NCBI GenBank assembly: GCA_015055815.1
Contig: SVHM01000005.1
Coordinates: 1 to 64,000, forward strand
DNA length: 64,000 nt
Reading direction: 5' to 3'
Source of the DNA: Clostridiales bacterium
GTDB taxonomy: Bacteria; Bacillota; Clostridia; Christensenellales; UBA1242
The stretch's first letter is position 1. Each line of letters starts with the position of its first letter. A program made the position numbers and the translations under genes. Of this stretch, positions 42,569 to 49,514 are shown piece after piece. A model generated the notes under the pieces. It made no database searches. It was not told the DNA's origin and was given only the letters and a program-made list of their open reading frames with translations.

Positions 42569-43090
42569 TTAGTCTACATAATAAACATAATTATCTTTTC
42601 TAGGAATTGGAGTGTTTAATTCAACATCTGAATAGCCTAAAATACAACTTCCAATACCTTCATATTCGCCATCTATACCAAGTGATTTAAGTAAATTTTT
42701 ACCATATGATGTTTCAAATATTTCTTTTGCATGATGTATCCAACAAGCACCAAGTCCAATTGAATGACATTCAAGTAACATATTTTCTATAACAACACTC
42801 CCATCATATACATGAGTAGAAACTGACTTATCTGCAAGAACTACAAGTACAACTGGTGCACCATAAAATGGGTCTCTATCTACACCCCGAAAATCTGCTA
42901 AAATTTTCGATAAATCATCCCTAATTTGTTTATTTTTTATAGCAAGAATTATTGGTGCTTGTTTATTTTTTCCAGACGGAGCATATATACCGGCTTTTAT
43001 TACTTTATTAATTTCTTCATCACTAGGCATAGTTTCTTTGTATTTCTTAACACTTCTACGTGAAACTATTGTATTTAAAATATCTTCCAT
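42569..43090 (-). CDS. Nitroreductase family protein
   Basis: IVSRRSVKKYKETMPSDEEINKVIKAGIYAPSGKNKQAP. Confidence 0.93.
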   Translation of the reverse strand: MEDILNTIVSRRSVKKYKETMPSDEEINKVIKAGIYAPSGKNKQAPIILAIKNKQIRDDLSKILADFRGVDRDPFYGAPVVLVVLADKSVSTHVYDGSVVIENMLLECHSIGLGACWIHHAKEIFETSYGKNLLKSLGIDGEYEGIGSCILGYSDVELNTPIPRKDNYVYYVD

Positions 43091-43227
43091 TTCTTCTCCT
43101 TATATCTTAACAATATATGAAATAATATATAATTTTGTTAATCAATATTTAGTATTATACCAAACAACACACAAATTAAAAAACAATTATTAAAAAAATA
43201 AGCACCAATTTATTAGTACTTATTAAT

Positions 43228-44226
43228 TTACATTCCTAATTCTCTACCCAATGTGTTTTGGTTATAATCCCAAAGTCTTGAAAAAGGCTCTACTACTAAT
43301 TTTTTATCACTTTTAAAATATGGATTTTTACAAATTTCACTTATTTTACTAGGCAAATCATAAGCTAACGCATGTCTTAAAATTTCTATATTCTCATCAC
43401 TTAAAACACCGTCTGTTACAAGATTTAAAAGGGAACGCATTCTTTTATCATAAGTCAAAAAATCTAAATGTTCACTAGGTGTATATGACGAATACTCACT
43501 CTTTGTTATAAACTCATCAAAGTCTTTATCCGTTAAAATTCTCTCATAGCTTAAAATATCCATATATTCCATATCTATTGGAATAACTCCTTGATATTTA
43601 TCTTCCCCTTCTTTTTTATAAAAAATAAAGTTAGCAGTATGTCTATCACATTCAGTCCTAAGTTCATCTAGTAAATACATATTAACATACTCGTCAAAAC
43701 ACTCTTTAGTCATATAATTTAAAAAAACATCTTTTATTTCTTTATTATATAACATTTCCCATTTTTTGTTTTCAAAAAAATCTTTCCATGATTTATTACT
43801 ATAAGGGAAAGTGTAATATTTATCAAAAGCTTTCTCTAAAACATCATAAGCACATACACATTCGTATCCCGGAATATTAAGTGCGTTTTTAGTAGCGGTA
43901 TATAATTTATTTGCAATATATTTATTGCCTTTGCTACGAATTATTTTATCTTTATCATTAGCAGTCATAACATGAATATTTGGAGTAATTAACCCAACAT
44001 TATTATACATCTCACTACTAGCAATTTCAACTATCCTACAATAGTCAGACATAATCTTTCTATAGTACTCAATGTCATCAACATTTATAACTCTAACCCT
44101 ACCACGCCTTTGACTTTTATTTGTTATATTTATTCTATCTGACAACATTCTAACGACATTATTTCGTTTGGGCAAACTGTCCCAAAGTTCTTTATCTTCA
44201 AAATATTTCTTTACATCTTCATTCAT
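43228..44226 (-). CDS. Hypothetical protein (kinase-like TECDRHTANFIF motif)
   Basis: 332 aa; LRTECDRHTANFIFYKKEGEDKYQGVIPIDME resembles D-x-H-x-x-N/ID metal-site spacing of atypical kinases. Confidence 0.55.
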   Translation of the reverse strand: MNEDVKKYFEDKELWDSLPKRNNVVRMLSDRINITNKSQRRGRVRVINVDDIEYYRKIMSDYCRIVEIASSEMYNNVGLITPNIHVMTANDKDKIIRSKGNKYIANKLYTATKNALNIPGYECVCAYDVLEKAFDKYYTFPYSNKSWKDFFENKKWEMLYNKEIKDVFLNYMTKECFDEYVNMYLLDELRTECDRHTANFIFYKKEGEDKYQGVIPIDMEYMDILSYERILTDKDFDEFITKSEYSSYTPSEHLDFLTYDKRMRSLLNLVTDGVLSDENIEILRHALAYDLPSKISEICKNPYFKSDKKLVVEPFSRLWDYNQNTLGRELGM

Positions 44227-44377
44227 AATTTCTTCCCTACAAAATTATATCACACTGAAAAAATCATTTCAAGACCGTTTTTAAAATCAATTTATCTACA
44301 TTCCATATAAAAAACTATTTTTACCTTGATTATTTTAAAAAACTTAGTTATAATCATAAAAAACAAGGAGAAACATA

Positions 44378-45112
44378 ATGCCTAATTACAATGAAATGTC
44401 ACCCGAAGACATGCAAAGAATTTACACATACAACAATCTTCGAAGAGCTAGACTTTTAAATAGAGCCAATAAACTTTCTACAGATAAAGAAAAAGCTCAA
44501 TTCATTGTAGATTATTTTACTAATAATTTACCAAAAAATATTATTGCAGAAATTGATGATGTAGAAGAAAAGGATGTTGTAAATTTTACTTACGATTATA
44601 GCTATGTAAAAGGTGGAGAAACTCCATTTGCTAGAAAACAACAACGAATAAAATATCCTTTGGGACACGGAATGACACTTTCTTGTGTTGATAGAGACTT
44701 TGATGTGGATGGCAGACCAAAAATTTATCCAACCATATTCTCTCTAAAATCTGGCACATGCGTAATGTTTGCTCATGAGATAAAAAGACTTTTATCAAGC
44801 CTTAATATCAACTGTCAAATAATTGAAACAGAGCATGGCGTTGACTGTTATGACCACTTTGATGGTATGGATACACAAGGCAACAAAATAAATGTTAATA
44901 CTATAAAGAAAATAAAACACGCATACAATATAATTGAGTTAGACGGAAAACAAATAAAAATTGATATTGCCGGATATCTAACTGCAAATGATTACAACAA
45001 CAATCATCCACTAGGTAAAAGTCACCCAATTGACCCCACCAAGTTTTGTATGACAGAAGATATAAGCCATAATCAGTTTGAAGAAGTTTCATCTAATAGT
45101 ATTATAGATTAA
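44378..45112 (+). CDS. Transglutaminase-like hypothetical protein
   Basis: SGTCVMFAHEIKRLLSSLNINCQIIE ... KHAYNIIELDGKQIKIDIAGY: Cys/His/Asp order of transglutaminase-like folds. Confidence 0.6.
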   Translation: MPNYNEMSPEDMQRIYTYNNLRRARLLNRANKLSTDKEKAQFIVDYFTNNLPKNIIAEIDDVEEKDVVNFTYDYSYVKGGETPFARKQQRIKYPLGHGMTLSCVDRDFDVDGRPKIYPTIFSLKSGTCVMFAHEIKRLLSSLNINCQIIETEHGVDCYDHFDGMDTQGNKINVNTIKKIKHAYNIIELDGKQIKIDIAGYLTANDYNNNHPLGKSHPIDPTKFCMTEDISHNQFEEVSSNSIID

Positions 45113-45143
45113 AAAAAGTTAGGCACGTAAAACCTAACTTTTT
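45113..45143. terminator. Bidirectional terminator
   Basis: AAAAAAGTTAGGcacgtaaaACCTAACTTTTTTT. Confidence 0.8.
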
Positions 45144-45162
45144 TTAATTTTCAATATGCAAA

Positions 45163-45387
45163 TTACATATTACCATTTCTATCTCTAATAGAAATAAAGC
45201 CCCTAGTTAAAATCTTAAAGATTAAATATAGAGTTGACAACAATACTAGTATATAAATTATTATAGAACCAGCATTATATCCACCGAATATCCATTCAAC
45301 AAGATTAAATCTAAAAATTCCAACTAGTCCCCAATTTAAGCCACCAATGAATAAAATAATTAAACTTAAAATATCTAAAATTAACAT
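45163..45387 (-). CDS. DUF378-type small membrane protein
   Basis: MLILDILSLIILFIGGLNWGLVGIFRFNLVEWIFGG. Confidence 0.8.
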   Translation of the reverse strand: MLILDILSLIILFIGGLNWGLVGIFRFNLVEWIFGGYNAGSIIIYILVLLSTLYLIFKILTRGFISIRDRNGNM

Positions 45388-45486
45388 AACTTTCTTCTCC
45401 TTTAGTTTAGTTTGTTCAGAAATATAAAAAAAATACAAAAAAAGAAATACTAATCAATTTAGTATTTCTCAAATTACTTTCTTATA

Positions 45487-46047
45487 TTAAAAAGAATTGT
45501 CTCCTAAATTAGAACTTTCTTCACTTAATCTCTCTGGCTTCTGCATTTTGATACCTTTGATAAAAACAATTAATCCAGCCAAAGCCAATACCCCACAAAC
45601 ACCATATACAATTAAATTCGTCCCAATAGTTGCCTTAAACCTAGCAGTTTTGGGAGATTGTGGCATGTATTCAATGATTACTTCTCTACCAATAATATCT
45701 GGCGTTGAACTTGAAGCAGTATCTTGCACAGTGTAAGTTTCGCCATCAACAACATATTCAGCAATTGATGAATACATGTATCCAGAGTCATAATCATATC
45801 TTTCATGAATATCAACAATTACACCTGTAGTCTGGACATATTTACCGCCTTTTACATTGTTAATATAATAAAATACACCAGCAACGGCAAGACTAATAAT
45901 TAAAAAAATAAGACCAAATGCTATAGTTCCACCCTTTGAAGATACCCTATGCGTTACTGTTACCGAATGCCCACGGTGATGTCCGTGATGATGTCTGTGA
46001 TGATCGTGATGTCCATGATGATGTCCAGGACCAATATGTATTTCCAT
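45487..46047 (-). CDS. DUF3592-like membrane protein with His-rich N-terminus
   Basis: MEIHIGPGHHHGHHDHHRHHHGHHRGH then TM and TTGVIVDIHERYDYDSGYMYSSIAEYVVDGETY. Confidence 0.7.
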   Translation of the reverse strand: MEIHIGPGHHHGHHDHHRHHHGHHRGHSVTVTHRVSSKGGTIAFGLIFLIISLAVAGVFYYINNVKGGKYVQTTGVIVDIHERYDYDSGYMYSSIAEYVVDGETYTVQDTASSSTPDIIGREVIIEYMPQSPKTARFKATIGTNLIVYGVCGVLALAGLIVFIKGIKMQKPERLSEESSNLGDNSF

Positions 46048-46144
46048 AAATCAAATCTCCCTTATTTTTCATATTCTAACAAAATTCACACTTTTTAGCA
46101 AATAAATTAATGAAAACAAAAAAAGAGTTTTAAAACTCTTTATA

Positions 46145-46657
46145 TTAATCGACAACCGTCCTATCATCTTCAAGCGGAACAAAATCTGAATGATATGCTA
46201 GATTTAAAAACATTCTCATAAAAACATTTTCAACAACAGGCACTCTACTACCACTATTGCAAAAACAAATTACACAACCCCTATGCGGAACACTCCACTC
46301 ATCTACATTTTCATTTTTAATAAATTCAATTACAAATGAATTTTCATCTTTAATAATATTTAAAATATTACTTTCTTCTTCACGCCATTCTTCACTAATA
46401 AAAGTAATTTTATTATCTTTCAAAACAGGTCGATATTTATCATCCTTTTTACCTACTGCATAAAAAAGTTGATTAAATATTTCAAATACAATTTCATCAT
46501 CTTTGTCTATTTCAAAAACTCTACAATCTTTATGATTTTCAGGTAACCAATATAAATCACCATTACCACCAACAGTCATAATAAACGATTTGTTATTTTT
46601 ATCTGTTATTTTTAAATCAAAAAGCCCTTTGTCATCTCTAGGAAATTTTACAATCAT
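46145..46657 (-). CDS. Hypothetical protein
   Basis: 170 aa ORF, no recognised family. Confidence 0.5.
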   Translation of the reverse strand: MIVKFPRDDKGLFDLKITDKNNKSFIMTVGGNGDLYWLPENHKDCRVFEIDKDDEIVFEIFNQLFYAVGKKDDKYRPVLKDNKITFISEEWREEESNILNIIKDENSFVIEFIKNENVDEWSVPHRGCVICFCNSGSRVPVVENVFMRMFLNLAYHSDFVPLEDDRTVVD

Positions 46658-46832
46658 TTACCCACTCCTTAAATTAAAATAATTGTAACACATAAAATTT
46701 TCAATTTCAAGATAAGATATAAAAATTACATTTAAATTAATAATATCCATATAAAAAAACAAAAAGCGAACCGAAGTTCGCCTAATAATACTTTGTAACA
46801 CACTAAACACATAAACTATTTATCAAAAGTAA

Positions 46833-47120
46833 TTATGCCGTTGGCAGTGTTAAATTTTCATTATTTTCATCTTTATAAATATTAATAATTTCATCTAAAA
46901 TAATTTCAGACCAGGACTCGAAACTATCAATGTTTTTCAAACTATCTATATTTACAAACTTGCACTTACCATCTGAAAAACTAGCATTCAAAGAACTTTC
47001 AATAATGACTGGGAATATTACACCTAGATGTTTTGCCGACTTGTCTGATGAAGTATAAGTAACAATAGGATTAAAAATATCTTTTTTATGTTGGTTTATT
47101 CTCATACATATATTTCGCAT
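46833..47120 (-). CDS. Hypothetical protein, possibly a truncated fragment
   Basis: 95 aa ORF; start ambiguous; lies beside a second decayed fragment. Confidence 0.35.
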   Translation of the reverse strand: MRNICMRINQHKKDIFNPIVTYTSSDKSAKHLGVIFPVIIESSLNASFSDGKCKFVNIDSLKNIDSFESWSEIILDEIINIYKDENNENLTLPTA

Positions 47121-47190
47121 CCCATGTTACATCAACAATCTTAACTTCTAATTTATCAAATCTATACTTTATCTCTAAATACCATTGACA
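47086..47190 (-). pseudogene. C-terminal coding remnant (...WYLEIKYRFDKLEVKIVDVTWDAKYMYENKPT*)
   Basis: Open minus frame with coding-like composition, no start, in a different frame from the overlapping ORF. Confidence 0.4.
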
Positions 47191-47213
47191 TATTAAACCT
47201 ACCGTTTTATAAT
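47185..47213 (+). promoter_or_regulatory. Sigma-A promoter TTGACA-17-TATAAT
   Basis: TTGACA tattaaacctaccgttt TATAAT. Confidence 0.85.
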
Positions 47214-47218
47214 TAATT

Positions 47219-47333
47219 ATTCCCTATGGCTTGTGAACACAAGAGTTACGCAATAGTGGTAACCTGTATAAGAATTACTGGGGTGTATTGTAATAGTCTC
47301 ATGCATTAGATACCATCAATGGTATCTTTTTTA
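47219..47333 (+). ncRNA. Candidate structured sRNA 1 (~115 nt)
   Basis: Downstream of the perfect promoter; CTTGTGaaCACAAG hairpin, GTTAC/GTAAC, ATTAC/GTAAT, terminator AGATACCATcaATGGTATCTTTTTT; no ORF. Confidence 0.7.
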
Positions 47334-47347
47334 TCGGCAATATACAC

Positions 47348-47376
47348 TTGACATAACTATCCTCCTAATATATAAT
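47348..47376 (+). promoter_or_regulatory. Sigma-A promoter TTGACA-17-TATAAT
   Basis: TTGACA taactatcctcctaata TATAAT. Confidence 0.85.
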
Positions 47377-47382
47377 TAAAAT

Positions 47383-47497
47383 AACCTAGATGGTCTTAAT
47401 TGACAAGTTCGCATTGCGTAGAACTCAAAAGTGAAGGTATATAGGTTAGAAATTTTGAGCCAGTTCACTTTATTAGATGTCTTATGACATCTTTTTT
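47383..47497 (+). ncRNA. Candidate structured sRNA 2 (~115 nt), pseudoknot potential
   Basis: AACCTA...TAGGTT, GTTC/GAAC, CTCAAAA...TTTTGAG, AGTGAA...TTCACT pairings; terminator AGATGTCttatGACATCTTTTTTT; no ORF. Confidence 0.7.
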
Positions 47498-47540
47498 TAA
47501 TTTATCACATCAGTACATAAACACTACTTTTTATAGAACA

Positions 47541-47620
47541 AGATGATTTAAATCAACTTGTTAAAAAAATTAAGAACAATATAAAACAAGAACAACAAAC
47601 AATAAATCCGTCACAATAAA
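47541..47620 (+). pseudogene. C-terminal coding remnant EQDDLNQLVKKIKNNIKQEQQTINPSQ*
   Basis: Open frame with coding-like composition immediately preceded by an in-frame stop. Confidence 0.35.
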
Positions 47621-47642
47621 TTGGTTCGGATTAGTTCTCTTT

Positions 47643-47792
47643 TGGTGCGGATGAGAGACGTGTCTATGTTTGGCTGATAAGCCAAAAATATTTCTCAAGG
47701 CGGAGTATCTTGCACTCCATAAGACTTGCGAATACCGGTTCAAGTGAGTTTTATAAAAACTCGTGTGCTTTGCACACATGCTCTCATTTGCA
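47643..47792 (-). ncRNA. tRNA-Leu-derived chimeric structured element ending in CCA
   Basis: 3' end CTCTCATCCGCACCA identical to tRNA-Leu(TAG); 5' TGCAAATGAGAG pairs with it (10 of 12); five internal hairpins; terminator-like AATCCG...CGGATT downstream. Confidence 0.55.
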
Positions 47793-47824
47793 CAAAAAAA
47801 GTGAACTATAAAAGTTCACGTTTT

Positions 47825-47889
47825 TGGTGCAACGATTGATAACGAATCCGAACCATAAAGCGTTTATCGGATATGGTTATTTCGTTGTG
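47825..47889 (-). ncRNA. Compact tRNA-like/pseudoknot candidate ending in CACCA
   Basis: CAACGA/TCGTTG closing stem, crossing pairs AACCAT/ATGGTT and ATCCG/CGGAT, CACCA end, followed by GTGAACttttatAGTTCACTTTTTTT terminator. Confidence 0.45.
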
Positions 47890-47894
47890 AGATT

Positions 47895-48230
47895 TTATAT
47901 TCTTTCATTGCTTAATTCTTCTTTATATTCTAAAATTAAGAATTGTGCTTCAGAATAATGACTAATTGTTTCTAAAGAATATTCGGATTTGACAGTGCCT
48001 TCTTCGTCATAAATTTCGTCAGCATTTTCACTCATCCATTTGCCCAACTCATATCCTGATAAATATTCGTTTAAATAATTAGCTAATTCTGATTTTGGCA
48101 TCTTCCCATATAATTGCGTTATTAAATTTATATGATCACTCGGTAAATCTGCATACCCATCTGCCCATCCATTTGCGGAAAATCCATCACAACTTGCGTT
48201 TATCATTGAGAAGTAATCTTTTTCTTCCAT
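47895..48230 (-). CDS. Hypothetical protein
   Basis: 111 aa acidic ORF between duplicated tRNA-Leu 3' ends. Confidence 0.6.
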   Translation of the reverse strand: MEEKDYFSMINASCDGFSANGWADGYADLPSDHINLITQLYGKMPKSELANYLNEYLSGYELGKWMSENADEIYDEEGTVKSEYSLETISHYSEAQFLILEYKEELSNERI

Positions 48231-48377
48231 TTAATTATTGCTCCTAATTACACGTTTAATATTAGCACAATTCAAAAGTATAGTCAATACCTAAACTTGA
48301 GCGTTTTCGTAATTGCGTGCTAATTTTTCTTTTACAAAAAGAACAACCCGAACACAATGGTTCGGGTTGCTCTCATT

Positions 48378-48460
48378 TGGTGCGGATGAGAGGACTTGAA
48401 CCCCCATGGTTTCCCGCCAGATCCTAAGTCTGGTGCGTCTGCCAATTTCGCCACATCCGC
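48378..48460 (-). tRNA. tRNA-Leu(TAG)
   Basis: GCGGATGTGGCGAAATTGGCAGACGCACCAGACTTAGGATCTGG...CATCCGCACCA; terminator AACCCGAACacaatGGTTCGGGTT downstream. Confidence 0.95.
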
Positions 48461-48463
48461 ATG

Positions 48464-48539
48464 TGGTGACCTATCCGCGATTCGAACGCGGGACACCATG
48501 ATTAAAAGTCATGTGCTCTACCAACTGAGCTAATAGGCC
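48464..48539 (-). tRNA. tRNA-Lys(TTT)
   Basis: GGCCTATTAGCTCAGTTGGTAGAGCACATGACTTTTAATCATG...ATAGGTCACCA. Confidence 0.95.
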
Positions 48540-48873
48540 ATATTAAATTTAACGAGTTACAGGAATATATATAAACTATTAATCAGTGAACGAGTATGTT
48601 GGTAGAGTAAACTCTTCCGTCGACACCTAAAGTGTCTCCCGTTTTGTCTAAAAACTTGCCATCGGCAACTTTTCTTAACGAGTCACGCCAACTGAGCTAA
48701 TAGGCCATATTAAATTTAACGAGTTACAAGAATATATATAAACTATTAATCAGTAAACGAGTATGTTGGTAGAGTAAACTCTTCCGTCGACACCTAAAGT
48801 GTCTCCCGTTTTGTCTAAAAACTTGCCAACGGCAACTTTTCTTAACGAGTCACGCCAACTGAGCTAATAGGCC
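48540..48873. repeat. Two tandem 167-bp units, each ending with a copy of the tRNA-Lys(TTT) 5' end
   Basis: 48540-48706 and 48707-48873; CCAACTGAGCTAATAGGCC at 48521 (tRNA), 48688 and 48855. Confidence 0.97.
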
Positions 48874-48911
48874 ATATTAATTTTAACGAGTTACAGGAAT
48901 TATATAAATTT

Positions 48912-48986
48912 TGGCTGGGGTAGCAGGATTTGAACCTACGGATGCGAGAGTCAAAGTCTCGTGCCTTACCACTTGGCTATACCCCA
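48912..48986 (-). tRNA. tRNA-Gln(TTG)
   Basis: TGGGGTATAGCCAAGTGGTAAGGCACGAGACTTTGACTCTCG...TACCCCAGCCA. Confidence 0.95.
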
Positions 48987-49000
48987 ATAAATATATAAAA

Positions 49001-49076
49001 TGGGGTGAATAGTGGGACTCGAACCCACGACTTCCAGAGCCACAATCTGGCGCTCTACCAACTGAACTATATCCAC
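49001..49076 (-). tRNA. tRNA-His(GTG)
   Basis: GTGGATATAGTTCAGTTGGTAGAGCGCCAGATTGTGGCTCTGG...ATTCACCCCA. Confidence 0.95.
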
Positions 49077-49239
49077 CATATAAACTAATGTAAATTAATC
49101 TAGTAATTTAAATTAATATGCGAAATGTTTAAGGTAGACCCTAGGTCTTCCGTCGACACCTAAAGTGTCTCCCGTTTTGTCTAAAAACTTGCCATCGGCA
49201 ACTTTTCTTAACGAGTCACGCCAACTGAACTATATCCAC
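49077..49239. repeat. 163-bp unit related to the Lys(TTT) repeats, ending with a copy of the tRNA-His 5' end
   Basis: 74-bp core 49147-49220 identical to 48614-48687; ends CCAACTGAACTATATCCAC as in tRNA-His. Confidence 0.97.
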
Positions 49240-49249
49240 CATAAAATTG

Positions 49250-49326
49250 TGGTACGCCAGAAGGGATTCGAACCCCTGACCCTCGCCTTAGAAGGGCGAT
49301 GCTCTATCCAGCTGAGCTACTGGCGC
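49250..49326 (-). tRNA. tRNA-Arg(TCT)
   Basis: GCGCCAGTAGCTCAGCTGGATAGAGCATCGCCCTTCTAAGGGCG...CTGGCGTACCA. Confidence 0.95.
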
Positions 49327-49348
49327 ACAAATTCACAATAGTGAATTT

Positions 49349-49422
49349 TGGAGCGGGTGATGGGAATCGGACCCACGCAACCAGCTTGGAAGGCTGGGGC
49401 TCTACCATTGAGCTACACCCGC
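49349..49422 (-). tRNA. tRNA-Gly(TCC)
   Basis: GCGGGTGTAGCTCAATGGTAGAGCCCCAGCCTTCCAAGCTGG...CACCCGCTCCA. Confidence 0.95.
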
Positions 49423-49514
49423 ACACGCATTTTTAAACAAACGCATTATAATAATATCACCACTTACAAATATTGTCAACAATTTTTGATAAATTTTATA
49501 TTTTTTTTATTTAA

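Noticed and set aside
47219-47333. 6S RNA or tmRNA identity for sRNA 1
   Set aside because: Too short for 6S (~190 nt), no long bulged rod; no tmRNA Ala acceptor or tag ORF.
48540-49239. CRISPR-like tandem repeats between tRNAs
   Set aside because: Units are 163-167 bp with no short repeat/unique spacer alternation and no cas genes; they are tRNA-end-linked tandem duplications.
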